Notes under the pieces: generated by a model | Told to the model about the DNA's origin: nothing | The model's input: the letters and a program-made list of their open reading frames with translations, nothing else | The model's database searches: none | Translations under genes and position numbers: made by a program | Shown here: positions 33,000 to 41,763 of the stretch, piece by piece | Layout of the letters: each line of letters begins with the position of its first letter | How positions within the stretch are numbered: position 1 is the stretch's first letter | Source: UBA5314 sp040217815 | GTDB lineage: Bacteria; Bacillota; Syntrophomonadia; Syntrophomonadales; Syntrophomonadaceae | Direction of reading: 5' to 3' | NCBI GenBank assembly: GCA_040217815.1 | Contig: JBEHWI010000003.1 | Location: 62,001 to 126,000 of the forward strand | Length of the DNA stretch: 64,000 nucleotides

Positions 33000-33782
33000 C
33001 TATTTTCCCTGGAATGCGGGCTTTCTCTTTTCCAGGAAGGCTCCCATTCCTTCTTTCTGATCGAAGGTGGAGGAGCACATGCCGAACATGTCTGACTCTA
33101 TACTCATGGCTGTATCTAAATCCGTCTGCATTCCCTTGCCAATGGCGAATTTGGCAAAACCTACGGCCAGACAGGCTTTGGATGCAATTTCTTTGGCCAT
33201 TTTTTTAGCTTCGTCCATCAATTGATCGGCCGGGTATATGTGGTTGACCAGGCCTATACGATAAGCCTCATCAGCCTTGATGTTATTGGCCCGGTAGGTT
33301 AATTCCTTGGCCCGGCCTTCACCTACTATACGCGGCAGGCGCTGGGTACCGCCAAAACCCGGAATGACTCCCAGGCCTACTTCGGGTTGAGCAAAAAGTG
33401 CGTTGTCGGCTGCCAGGCGAATATCGCAGGCCATGGCCAGTTCACAACCGCCGCCCAGAGCAAATCCCTTTATTGCCGCAATAACCGGCTTCTCCATCAA
33501 CTCGAACATGCGCATGGTCTTTTCACCATAATCGGAAAACTCGCGGCCTTCTACGGCAGACAGGGGCTGCATGTAAGCTATATCAGCGCCGGCGACGAAG
33601 GCCTTATCTCCAGCTCCGGTCACGATCATAACTTTGATACTCGGATCGGCAGCCACATCCTCAATGGCCATTCTGATTTCGCTCAGAGTGTCTTTATTCA
33701 GGGCGTTTAAAGCCTTGGGACGGTTAATATAAAGGATGGCCAGGTAGTCTTCCTTTTCCAGAATGATATTTTCAAAGGCCAT
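33000..33782 (-). CDS. crt: Enoyl-CoA hydratase (crotonase)
   Basis: The enzyme hydrates crotonyl-CoA to 3-hydroxybutyryl-CoA. The 260-residue crotonase-fold protein has VAGADIAYMQP (oxyanion-hole strand), ALGGGCELAMACDIR, and the catalytic glutamate region QPEVGLGVIPGFGGTQRLPR with both conserved Glu. The second gene of the operon after hbd. Gene and substrate fit the C4 pathway set out by its neighbours. Confidence 0.95.
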   Translation of the reverse strand: MAFENIILEKEDYLAILYINRPKALNALNKDTLSEIRMAIEDVAADPSIKVMIVTGAGDKAFVAGADIAYMQPLSAVEGREFSDYGEKTMRMFELMEKPVIAAIKGFALGGGCELAMACDIRLAADNALFAQPEVGLGVIPGFGGTQRLPRIVGEGRAKELTYRANNIKADEAYRIGLVNHIYPADQLMDEAKKMAKEIASKACLAVGFAKFAIGKGMQTDLDTAMSIESDMFGMCSSTFDQKEGMGAFLEKRKPAFQGK

Positions 33783-33826
33783 TTTAAAATTTTCCTCCCA
33801 TCAAGATTGAAGCTAACGTTTATGGC

Positions 33827-34669
33827 TTAGTAGTTATAGAAACCCTTCTTGGTCTTCATACCCAGCCAGCCGGCCCGTACATACTGTTTTAATGGAGGTG
33901 CGGGGCGGTATTTGGGATCGCCGGTCTCTTCGAACAGGGTATTGCAGACTTCCAGAGCGATATCGATGCCAACCAGGTCGCCCAGTGCCAGAGGTCCCAT
34001 CGGCCAGCCGGCGCCCAGTTTCATAGCGGTGTCGATGTCAGCCACACTGGCCAAACCTTCATAAAGAATAAATGCAGCTTCGTTGATGCCCGGTACCAAA
34101 ATTCTGTTAACTACAAAGCCGGGGCCCTCTTTGACCTGAATGGGCTTTTTATTGATGGCTTTAGACAGTGCGAATACAGCATCAACCGTTTCTTGAGAAG
34201 TCTGAGCTGCTGCGATGACTTCAATTAACTGCATAACCTGAGCGGGATTGAAGAAATGCATGCCGACTACTTTGTCCGGTTTCTTATAAGCAGTAGCGAT
34301 TTCAGTGATGGGCAGAGCCGATGTGTTGGTGGCCACAATTATATCATCACCAAGAATGCCGGACAGCTTGCTGTAAACGTCTTTCTTTATGTTCATCTTT
34401 TCTAAAACGGTTTCAAGGACAAAATCTGCTGCAGCGACGTCTTCCAGCTTAACAGTTCCGGTAATTTTCAGAGCGTCTGCGGTGCCAGCCGGGACTTTTC
34501 CCTTTTCTTCCTGTTTGGCAACGCCTTTTTTTACATTGGCTATACAGCGATCCACCACTTCCTGGTAGATGTCATATACTAAAACTTCTTTGCCGGCTAC
34601 CGCGAAGGCCCAAACTATACCGGTACCCATGGTGCCTGCACCCAAAACCGCGATCTTGTTGAATTCCAT
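33827..34669 (-). CDS. hbd: 3-hydroxybutyryl-CoA dehydrogenase
   Basis: This NAD(P)-dependent enzyme interconverts 3-hydroxybutyryl-CoA and acetoacetyl-CoA. The N-terminal Rossmann motif LGAGTMGTGIVWAFA, the conserved VGMHFFNPAQVMQLIEVI with the catalytic His, and EGPGFVVNRILVPGINEA are diagnostic. Length (280) matches clostridial Hbd. It is the first gene of the operon, and the sigma-54 promoter at 34801-34820 lies about 130 bases upstream with no gene in between. Confidence 0.96.
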   Translation of the reverse strand: MEFNKIAVLGAGTMGTGIVWAFAVAGKEVLVYDIYQEVVDRCIANVKKGVAKQEEKGKVPAGTADALKITGTVKLEDVAAADFVLETVLEKMNIKKDVYSKLSGILGDDIIVATNTSALPITEIATAYKKPDKVVGMHFFNPAQVMQLIEVIAAAQTSQETVDAVFALSKAINKKPIQVKEGPGFVVNRILVPGINEAAFILYEGLASVADIDTAMKLGAGWPMGPLALGDLVGIDIALEVCNTLFEETGDPKYRPAPPLKQYVRAGWLGMKTKKGFYNY

Positions 34670-34800
34670 TAACGTACAACCTCCTAATCATAATTCTTAT
34701 GTCACCGTTTAACCTGACTGTTTCTGGCATACCCCCTTCTTCATGAAATTTCATCTATCCATGCTGGCTAAACTGAAGGCTATTGTTTCTGCTTGTATAT

Positions 34801-34820
34801 ATAAGCAAAATGTGTGCCAA
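34801..34820 (-). promoter_or_regulatory. Sigma-54 (-24/-12) promoter of the butyrate operon
   Basis: The minus strand reads TTGGCAC, five bases, then TTGCTTAT, a full match to TGGCAC-N5-TTGCW with exact GG-to-GC spacing of ten bases. It directs transcription into hbd. Confidence 0.9.
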
Positions 34821-34845
34821 GTTCTAAAAATAATTTTTAAAAGTA

Positions 34846-34887
34846 TAAAAAAGGGCGGCCTACCGTGTTTTGCGGTAGGCCCCCCTT
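34846..34887 (-). terminator. Terminator of the sigma-54 activator gene
   Basis: GGCCTACCG/CGGTAGGCC extended by AAGGG/CCCTT forms a strong hairpin followed on the minus strand by TTTTTTATAC. It separates the activator transcript from the sigma-54 promoter. Confidence 0.8.
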
Positions 34888-34915
34888 GAATCAAATCAAA
34901 ATTGTTAAAATATAC

Positions 34916-34938
34916 CACTATCCCATATTGGGATAGTG
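34916..34938. promoter_or_regulatory. Inverted repeat, probable upstream activator site
   Basis: Perfect 10-bp arms (CACTATCCCA and TGGGATAGTG) around TAT lie about 95-135 bases upstream of the sigma-54 promoter, the normal distance for an enhancer-binding protein. A partial half-site, TTGGGATACC, occurs further up near 35,000. The adjacent PAS-AAA-Fis protein is the obvious candidate to bind it. Confidence 0.7.
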
Positions 34939-35059
34939 ATTGTCTGTGAGAAGGCCATTATATTAACAAATAATAATAAATCGAGTCAGTCTCTCAAATT
35001 GGGATACCAGGATGTGGAAGATGTTTTATTGTATTTCCTCTTCGCTAGAGCTATATTTT

Positions 35060-37519
35060 TTACTCCAAACCATACTTCTCCAGCTTGCGATAAAGTGCTG
35101 AGGTGTGAATACCGAGCATTTTAGCGGTATGAACTTTGTTGCCATGAGTCTTTTCCAGGGCTTGTAGAATGATCTGCTTTTCCAGCTGCTCTATAGCATC
35201 GGGCAGGGTAACCTGGTTGGCAACTGATTGTTCGTCCTGCAAATAAGTTTTTTCCACCAAACTGGGGAAATGCTTTATAGTTAGACTGTTTTCTCGATTC
35301 ATGTCCGCCAGATTCAAAGCTCTTTCCAGCAAGTTTTCCAACTCCCGGACATTTCCCGGCCATGAATAAGTCTGCATCAGCTCTATAGCTTTATACGATA
35401 TTTTAGTTATGTTAATACCCAGCTGGCTGTTTATCTTTTCGATAAGCTTGTTTACCAACAAAGGTATATCATCACTTCTTTCTTTAAGAGACGGGATGCT
35501 GATTCGCACCACATTAAGACGGTAATATAAATCCTGGCGAAACTTTTGTTCGGCCACCATCTGCTCCAGATCACAATTGGTTGCGGCTATCACTCTGACG
35601 TTGACATAAATTGGTTTAGTTCCGCCCACCCTTTCAACCATTTTATCCTGCAGCACGGTCAACAGTTTGGTCTGCATGGGCAGGGGCATATCGCCGATTT
35701 CGTCCAGGAAAATGGTTCCTCCCATTGCCAACTCAAATTTACCCGGTTTACCCCCCTTTTTGGCTCCGGTAAAAGCTCCTTCCTCATATCCAAACAACTC
35801 TGATTCTAAAAGATTTTCGGGCAGGGCTGCACAATTGATGCGTACAAAAGGATAAGCCCGGCGGCTGCTAAGATTGTGTATGGCATGGGCGAACAACTCC
35901 TTGCCGGTGCCGCTTTCACCAGTAATAAGGACGGTTGATATGGTGTGGGCAGCTTGCTGGGCCAAAGACTTAACCCGGGTAAAGTCTTTTGATTCACCTA
36001 TCAGATCTTCAAAATCCCATTTGGCTCTATAACCCTGGCGAAGCTCTTCCTTATATATATTGAGTTCTTTTTCCGTTTCCTCCAGTTTCTTCATCAGAAT
36101 CTTGGCTCCGGACATATCCATAAACAAACTGCGGGCACAGGCGCCAATAATCTTGCCGTCTTTAATTATGGGCAGGCGGGTCACGATATAATCCTGCCCC
36201 TGGATGGAGAAGATGTCTGCCTGGTCTATTCGCCCGGTCTTCAATGTCTCCATGAGCAATGAGGTGGGGCTGACTTCCTTAATGTGTCTTCCCACTGCCT
36301 GGCTTTTTTCCACTCCCAGGGCATCCAGATAGGTCTGATTAATAGCGGTTATAATGCCTTCCTTGTCCACTATTACATAAACCATATAAGGACTTTCTAT
36401 TAAGGCCTCCGATACAGCCCGAAATTCTTTTTCAGTTTCCTGCAGTTTTTGCATAAAAACTTTGGCTTCTGACATATCCATGAAAAGGCTTTTAGCGATA
36501 GCCCCGATTATTTTTCCATCTTTAATAACCGGCATCCGGCTCATAATCGTATCTTGACCATTAACCGGCCAGATTACCGCCTCGTCAACCCGCCCCGTCT
36601 TCAAAACGGCGGGAAGCTCTGAGTTGGGGAATATCTCCAGGATATGCTTGCCCAGTACTTCTTCCTTGCTGCGCCCAATTATGTTTAAATAAGTTTGGTT
36701 CATGGTCGTGATGTAGCCGTCCTTGTCCACTATGACATAAAGCATATCCGGGCTTTCCGTCAAAGCCTCCGATAAGGCTTCAAATTCCTCCCGGGTCTCC
36801 TTGAGTTTATCCATCAAGATCTGCGCCCCGGACATATCTAAAAATAAACTCTTACCGACCGCTCCGATTATCTCTCCGTTTTTCATTATCGGCATGCGGG
36901 TTACTATTGTATCACGTCCGTTTATGGGCCAAATATCGGCTTTATCGATCCGCCCGCTACGCAGTACTTCCGGCAGCCCGGAATTTGGTATTACCTCTAA
37001 AATATATTTGCCGATAACATCCTTTCTCTCCAACCCCAGTGCATCCAGATAAGTTTGATTCATCATGGTTATATAGCCTTCTTTGTTTACCGTCACATAA
37101 ACCATATAAGGCGTTTCAATGAGAGCTTCGGAAAAGGCTCGAAACTCTTCTTCGGTATCCTGAAGCTTTTGCATCAATATTCTGGCGCCGGACATATCCA
37201 GGAAGAAGCTCTGTCCTATCGCCCCTACTATCTCTCCGTCTTTTATAATCGGTATCCGGGTCACTACGGTGTCCTTGCCGTTGATGGGCCAGATATCAGC
37301 CTTGTCTATCCTGCCGGTGCGCAGCACTTCAGGCAGTTCCGAGTGGGGCAGTACTTCCAGCACATATTTGCCGATCGCCTGGTTTTTTTCTAAACCCAGC
37401 AGATCAAGAAACGTCTGATTCATTACCGTAACATAACCATTACGGTCGACGATAACCAAAGCCATATAGGGACTTTCAACTAAAAGTTCATTAATGTCTA
37501 AAAGGTTGAAATCTAACAC
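35060..37519 (-). CDS. Sigma-54-dependent transcriptional activator with four tandem PAS domains
   Basis: The 819-residue regulator has four PAS domains of about 120 residues each (starting near 10, 130, 250 and 370) that are very alike: each has a version of YMVYVIVDKEGYITxMNQTYLD, GRIDxADIWPINGxDT and SLFLDMSGAxILMxKL. A AAA+ sigma-54 contact domain follows (GESGTGKELFAHAIH, ELFGYEEGAFTGA, GGTIFLDEIGDMPL), then a Fis-type helix-turn-helix (KVHTAKMLGIHTSALYRKLEKYGL). All residues for ATP use and sigma-54 contact (GAFTGA) are present. It lies upstream of the sigma-54-promoted butyrate operon and most likely controls it. The PAS ligand is unknown. Confidence 0.95.
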   Translation of the reverse strand: MLDFNLLDINELLVESPYMALVIVDRNGYVTVMNQTFLDLLGLEKNQAIGKYVLEVLPHSELPEVLRTGRIDKADIWPINGKDTVVTRIPIIKDGEIVGAIGQSFFLDMSGARILMQKLQDTEEEFRAFSEALIETPYMVYVTVNKEGYITMMNQTYLDALGLERKDVIGKYILEVIPNSGLPEVLRSGRIDKADIWPINGRDTIVTRMPIMKNGEIIGAVGKSLFLDMSGAQILMDKLKETREEFEALSEALTESPDMLYVIVDKDGYITTMNQTYLNIIGRSKEEVLGKHILEIFPNSELPAVLKTGRVDEAVIWPVNGQDTIMSRMPVIKDGKIIGAIAKSLFMDMSEAKVFMQKLQETEKEFRAVSEALIESPYMVYVIVDKEGIITAINQTYLDALGVEKSQAVGRHIKEVSPTSLLMETLKTGRIDQADIFSIQGQDYIVTRLPIIKDGKIIGACARSLFMDMSGAKILMKKLEETEKELNIYKEELRQGYRAKWDFEDLIGESKDFTRVKSLAQQAAHTISTVLITGESGTGKELFAHAIHNLSSRRAYPFVRINCAALPENLLESELFGYEEGAFTGAKKGGKPGKFELAMGGTIFLDEIGDMPLPMQTKLLTVLQDKMVERVGGTKPIYVNVRVIAATNCDLEQMVAEQKFRQDLYYRLNVVRISIPSLKERSDDIPLLVNKLIEKINSQLGINITKISYKAIELMQTYSWPGNVRELENLLERALNLADMNRENSLTIKHFPSLVEKTYLQDEQSVANQVTLPDAIEQLEKQIILQALEKTHGNKVHTAKMLGIHTSALYRKLEKYGLE

Positions 37520-37609
37520 CGAAAAAGGCCCCCTTTATTTCCTGTCGCTTTCTCTTTCTATATATTTCTCGCTATATTTTAACACTTATAGGTCCGGTTA
37601 TTTTACAAC

Positions 37610-37633
37610 AAAAAAATGGAGTCTTGTGACTCC
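37610..37633 (-). terminator. Minus-strand terminator or leader attenuator before the activator gene
   Basis: GGAGTC/GACTCC around a 4-base loop is followed on the minus strand by ATTTTTTTG, about 90 bases upstream of the activator start. It either ends transcripts coming from the tRNA-Val side or attenuates the activator gene. Confidence 0.6.
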
Positions 37634-37739
37634 GCTTAAACCTTATATTTAAATGACGGGGTTATTTCCCTCTACAATGGCAGGATACCTTATCTTTTTA
37701 AGGACTACGCGGATTCGAGAATGATTCAACATTATAAAC

Positions 37740-37753
37740 CAAACGTATGTTTG
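37740..37753. promoter_or_regulatory. SOS-box-like palindrome 1
   Basis: CAAACGTATGTTTG is a perfect 14-bp palindrome that fits the Firmicute LexA consensus CGAACRNRYGTTYG apart from the second base. It lies about 90 bases upstream of the small plus-strand gene. Confidence 0.5.
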
Positions 37754-37775
37754 TAATATGATTATTATATCGCGT

Positions 37776-37789
37776 CAAACGTATGTCTG
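37776..37789. promoter_or_regulatory. SOS-box-like palindrome 2
   Basis: CAAACGTATGTCTG is the same sequence as the first site with one change, 36 bases further on and about 50 bases before the start of the small gene, close to a possible -10 (TAAAAT near 37,806). Confidence 0.45.
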
Positions 37790-37841
37790 TGCCAATAATG
37801 GTGGTAAAATATGTATATAACTTCAGTGCGGAGGTTACTCA

Positions 37842-38048
37842 GTGCATAAAGAATGGGATGTTAAGGTAGCGGCAGGCATAGAATTCTGGATTATGAGAAA
37901 GTCTGCTGATTCAGGTGAATTCTGCATAATGAGAAAGCCTTCTGATCGTGATGGTTTTGGCGAACCTATAAGGTATTTTACGGCCGATTCCATAAACCAG
38001 GCCATTCAAAAGGGATGGGAAATAGCCAAGCAATACAAATTGCTATAA
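37842..38048 (+). CDS. Small protein (68 residues) of unknown function
   Basis: A GTG start lies seven bases after GGAGG. The product has an internal duplication (IEFWIMRKSADSG and GEFCIMRKPSDRD), then YFTADSINQAIQKGWEIAKQY, a likely amphipathic helix. There is no signal or membrane segment. I know no family for it. Its divergence from the minus-strand neighbours, its own ribosome site and the two SOS-box-like palindromes upstream suggest an independent, perhaps damage-inducible gene. Confidence 0.65.
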   Translation: MHKEWDVKVAAGIEFWIMRKSADSGEFCIMRKPSDRDGFGEPIRYFTADSINQAIQKGWEIAKQYKLL

Positions 38049-38224
38049 GGGAAAAAGCCGGGCTCTCCACCGGGCACCAATGACGGGTTCAGCTTTGAAT
38101 TTATCTCGGTAAAGCTGCCTGCCTTTAAACCGGCCGCTAAAGTGCGTCCAATACCAGAAAAGACTTTCTTGAAGTGGATCTGTTCTGGTCCCAATTTTGG
38201 TCCCAACCCATTTTTGACCCCCGG

Positions 38225-38257
38225 AAATAAAAGTACCGGGGTCCGCAAACCCCGGTA
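38225..38257 (-). terminator. Terminator of tRNA-Val
   Basis: A perfect 9-bp stem TACCGGGGT/ACCCCGGTA is followed on the minus strand by CTTTTATTT, 15 bases after the tRNA 3' end. Confidence 0.8.
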
Positions 38258-38271
38258 CTATCGGTTTCATA

Positions 38272-38346
38272 TGGTGGGCGCAGAGGGTTTCGAACCCACG
38301 ACTTCTACCGTGTGAAGGTAGCACTCTCCCGCTGAGTTATGCGCCC
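38272..38346 (-). tRNA. tRNA-Val (anticodon CAC)
   Basis: A complete 75-nt cloverleaf: acceptor GGGCGCA/TGCGCCC, D-arm CTC/GAG, anticodon stem CTACC/GGTAG with loop TTCACAC (anticodon CAC), T-loop TTCGAAA, discriminator A, encoded CCA. Confidence 0.96.
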
Positions 38347-38357
38347 ATTGCCTGTTT

Positions 38358-38386
38358 ATTATATCATTTTAAGCCTCAAGGGTAAA
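38358..38386 (-). promoter_or_regulatory. Sigma-A-type promoter of tRNA-Val
   Basis: TTTACC and a perfect TATAAT are separated by 17 bases; the -10 ends 12 bases before the tRNA 5' end, giving a start site only a few bases upstream. Confidence 0.7.
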
Positions 38387-38402
38387 ACTCCCGGAGCTTT
38401 GG

Positions 38403-39683
38403 CTACTTGAAAAAGGTGCCGCTTACTATGGTCTGAACGCGGTTTGGTCCCACTGCTACTATTGACTGTTTGATCCCTGACAGCTCTTCAATTTTATTTA
38501 TATAATTGCGGGTGTTTTCCGGGAGATCGGCAAAGCTGGTAATATGGCTGATGTCCTGTTTCCAGCCCGGCATTTCAATATACACCGGCTCACACTCCTG
38601 AAGAACGGACAGGTTCTCCGGGAAGTCATAGATCAGTTCACCCTTGTAGCTATAAGCGGTGCAGATCTTTATGGTATCAAACTGGTCAAGGACATCCATT
38701 TTGGTGATGGCTATGCTGGTTAATCCGTTAACCCGGACCGCGTAGCGTAAAATCACCGTATCCAGCCATCCGCATCGGCGGGGTCTTCCGGTGGTAGTGC
38801 CGAACTCGGCTCCCTTTTCGCGCAGGGCCTGCCCGATCTCACAGGTAAGTTCGGTCGGGAAAGGGCCTTCACCCACCCTGGTAGTATAAGCCTTCACCAC
38901 CCCCAGGACCTGATCGATAGAGGTGGGCCCAACGCCAACTCCTATGCAGGCGCCTCCGGCGGTGGGATTGGACGAAGTCACATAAGGGTAGGTGCCGTGG
39001 TCTATATCCAAAAGGGTTCCCTGGGCGCCTTCGAACAATACTTTTTTTCCTTCTTTGATGGCATTATACACCAGCAATGATGTATCCGCCGTATATTTGC
39101 GCAGAGTCTCGATCTGCTCCATCACCTGATCATAGAGCTCCTGAGCTTCAAATCCCTGCTCACCGTATATCTCTTCGATGATGCGGTTTTTATAGGCCAC
39201 CTGGGCTTTAAAGGTCTCTTTAAACTGTTCTCCTCCGGTAATAAAATCCCCCAGGCGGAAGCCGACTCTATTGATCTTATCGGCATAGGCCGGTCCGATA
39301 CCCCGTTTGGTTGTTCCTATCTTCTTGTTGCGGTCTTCCAACTCATCGATCTTTTTGTGGTAGGGCAGTACCACCGGCGCCCTCAAACTTATGCGGAGGT
39401 GGTCGGTATCCACGCCCCGTTTGGCCAGACCGTCTAATTCCTCCAATAACTTACCCAGATCAATTACGACCCCATTCCCAATCACGCAAATGGTCTTGGG
39501 ATAGAGAATGCCAGAAGGTATTAAATGGAGCATGAACTTTTCGTCCACTACCTCAACCGTATGACCGGCATTGCTGCCGCCCTGGTAACGGACCACTAAA
39601 TCTGCCTGTTGAGCGAGGAAATCGGTTACCTTGCCCTTTCCTTCGTCTCCCCACTGTGCCCCCACCAATACTAGAGCTGACAT
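38403..39683 (-). CDS. purA: Adenylosuccinate synthetase
   Basis: PurA converts IMP and aspartate with GTP to adenylosuccinate, the first step of AMP synthesis. The 426-residue product begins MSALVLVGAQWGDEGKGKVTD, containing the GTP loop GDEGKGK, followed by QGGSNAGHTV, GTTKRGIGPAYADK, FEGAQGTLLDIDHGTYPYVT and the TTTGRPRRCGW block. The ATG at 39683 follows AGGAGGTG; a start 27 bases upstream is less likely. In many Firmicutes purA follows rplI and dnaB; here lonC stands between. Confidence 0.97.
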   Translation of the reverse strand: MSALVLVGAQWGDEGKGKVTDFLAQQADLVVRYQGGSNAGHTVEVVDEKFMLHLIPSGILYPKTICVIGNGVVIDLGKLLEELDGLAKRGVDTDHLRISLRAPVVLPYHKKIDELEDRNKKIGTTKRGIGPAYADKINRVGFRLGDFITGGEQFKETFKAQVAYKNRIIEEIYGEQGFEAQELYDQVMEQIETLRKYTADTSLLVYNAIKEGKKVLFEGAQGTLLDIDHGTYPYVTSSNPTAGGACIGVGVGPTSIDQVLGVVKAYTTRVGEGPFPTELTCEIGQALREKGAEFGTTTGRPRRCGWLDTVILRYAVRVNGLTSIAITKMDVLDQFDTIKICTAYSYKGELIYDFPENLSVLQECEPVYIEMPGWKQDISHITSFADLPENTRNYINKIEELSGIKQSIVAVGPNRVQTIVSGTFFK

Positions 39684-39841
39684 TACTTCACCTCCTGGTC
39701 TAATGCGCACGCAAAAATAGCGCTGGTTTTACCAGCAAACTCATCTTAGCAAATGGCCCCTGAAGTGTCAACTACGGGCAGCTTGACCTTTGCCTGGTTT
39801 TTAGTCCGTCATATTATCGGTATAATAAGTAGGCAGGTGCT

Positions 39842-41746
39842 TTAAGAAGCAAAAATGTGGTGGTAAGCTTCGCCGATGTTTTCTATTCCAACTATGTTTA
39901 AACCCGTAAATCCGTAGGGGATGTCCTTGATATTTTCTTTGGGAATCAAAAGGGTGCGCATTCCCGCCTGCCTGGCTGCCAGTACCTTTTCATTGATGGC
40001 TCCCACCGCCCTGATTCGACCTTGAATGGAAAGCTCCCCAGTGACCGCCACATCCTGCCTGACCGGTCGTTCCTGTATGGCGCTTAAGGTAGCCAGGTAT
40101 ATGGCAGTGCCGGCTGACGGACCGTCAACCCTGCCTCCTCCAACGATGTTTACATGCAGGTCGTAGTTGTGAAGCTTTTCCCCGGTTTCCATGCGCAGGA
40201 CCGAGGCGGCGTTAAAGACCGAATCTCTGGTCATGGAACCAGCCGTATCGTTGAAACGAATACGCCCCTGACCTTTCTTTTCAGCCGGAAATACTACTGC
40301 CTCCAATTCCAAAACCGAGCCCTGGAAGCCGCAGGCTCCCAAACCGTATATCTTGCCTATTTCCGAAATGTCCCGGGCCAGTTGATTTTGCTGTGGCACT
40401 AGCCGGCTGTTCTGCACCGCCTCCCGAATATGACTCCCGGAGACTGCCATGCGCTGGGGGCGCCTCCTCTTTTGATTTATAGCCATACCAAAAGCGTCCA
40501 CCAGCAGCTTATTGGCGCCCCGGCCATCGCTGGTATACTCGCTTATTAAATGGGGCACTTCATCCTCTATATCAATACCTAGTTTAACTGCTGATTTCAG
40601 GACTATCTCCTTGATCTGTTCGGGGCTCAAAGGTTGAAAAAAAACCTCCATACAGCGCGACCGAAAGGCCGGATTTATTTCCTCCCGGCTGCGGCTGGTG
40701 GCCCCGATTAAAATGAAGTCGGCTGGCACTCCCTGTTCAAAGATCTGTTTTATATAACGCGGTATTCGCTCATCACCGGGGTCGTAATAGGCTGAATCAA
40801 AATGCACTCTCTTGTCTTCCAACACTTTTAAAAGCTTGTTTTGCAGAGTTAGATCCATCTCGCCTATTTCATCAATGAAGAGGATCCCCCCGTGGGCATC
40901 TGAAACCAGCCCCAGTTTGGGCTCGGGTATACCCTGCTCGGCCAGATCGCGGCGCGCGCCCTGATAGATGGGGTCATGGACTGAACCCAGCAGGGGGTTG
41001 GTGGCCTCGCGCGGATCCCAACGCAGAGTGCTTCCATCCACTTCTACGAAAGGTGCGTCATCAGTGAAGGGATTGCCGTTTTTTCCCCTGACCATCTCCA
41101 GGGCCAGACGGGCGCAGGTAGTTTTACCCACTCCGGGAGGTCCATATAGCAAAATATGCTGAGGGTAGGGGGTGTTGAGCTTGGCAATAAGTGCGCGGAT
41201 GGCCTGTTCCTGCCCGACAATATCCTCCAGGATTGAAGGGCGCAAAAGATCCAGGACCGAACAATTAAGTCTCTTTCGTTCCAGCTTTTCCAACTGGGCA
41301 TATTTTTTCAGGGTCTGAGCATTTTCAGTAGTATTGTTGGCTTCTTTGAGGATTTGAACTTCTATTTCTCGCAGGTATTCATTATAGCGTTCCTCAACGC
41401 GCTCTTGAATCCGTTTTTGCAGAGCTGCTTCAATTTCCCGGCGGGCGCAGTCTTCAATCACCATTTCCTCCAGACTTTCCAGCGCCGCAGGCAGGTCGTC
41501 TTCGGGCAGTTGATCGAGCGTCATATCTCTTTTGATCAAGCGGTGCAGGGCCAGCATTCGGTCTTCAACTTTTCGCGAGTCCAGCAGCTCAGTTACCTGA
41601 ATCTTGTTGGCCCGCCGCTTTAATTCTAATTCCCCATAGGTGTTTTCCAGGCGTTTGTACAGTGATTCGATCTTTCGGTGCAACTGAGAATCCTTATCAT
41701 AGGGTAACCCTTTTTTACTGCCTCTTTTCACCAAATCCTGTTTCAC
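39842..41746 (-). CDS. lonC: ATP-dependent Lon-family protease, LonC-type of spore formers
   Basis: The 634-residue protein has an N-terminal charged, coiled-coil region (about 1-165), a AAA+ ATPase (Walker A GPPGVGKTTCARLA near 205, Walker B GGILFIDEIGEMD) and a C-terminal Lon protease domain with catalytic Ser in GGGRVDGPSAGTAI and Lys in INEKVLAARQAG. There is no LAN substrate domain and no clear membrane helix, which separates it from LonA and LonB. This layout matches the LonC-type family of endospore-forming Firmicutes. Start is the GTG at 41746 behind GGGAGGATG; it begins 17 bases after rplI. Confidence 0.9.
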   Translation of the reverse strand: MKQDLVKRGSKKGLPYDKDSQLHRKIESLYKRLENTYGELELKRRANKIQVTELLDSRKVEDRMLALHRLIKRDMTLDQLPEDDLPAALESLEEMVIEDCARREIEAALQKRIQERVEERYNEYLREIEVQILKEANNTTENAQTLKKYAQLEKLERKRLNCSVLDLLRPSILEDIVGQEQAIRALIAKLNTPYPQHILLYGPPGVGKTTCARLALEMVRGKNGNPFTDDAPFVEVDGSTLRWDPREATNPLLGSVHDPIYQGARRDLAEQGIPEPKLGLVSDAHGGILFIDEIGEMDLTLQNKLLKVLEDKRVHFDSAYYDPGDERIPRYIKQIFEQGVPADFILIGATSRSREEINPAFRSRCMEVFFQPLSPEQIKEIVLKSAVKLGIDIEDEVPHLISEYTSDGRGANKLLVDAFGMAINQKRRRPQRMAVSGSHIREAVQNSRLVPQQNQLARDISEIGKIYGLGACGFQGSVLELEAVVFPAEKKGQGRIRFNDTAGSMTRDSVFNAASVLRMETGEKLHNYDLHVNIVGGGRVDGPSAGTAIYLATLSAIQERPVRQDVAVTGELSIQGRIRAVGAINEKVLAARQAGMRTLLIPKENIKDIPYGFTGLNIVGIENIGEAYHHIFAS

Positions 41747-41763
41747 TGTACATCCTCCCGGCT

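Noticed and set aside
38043..38324. Minus-strand open frames between purA and the small plus-strand gene
   Set aside because: They run through tRNA-Val and its terminator and show no protein-like features.
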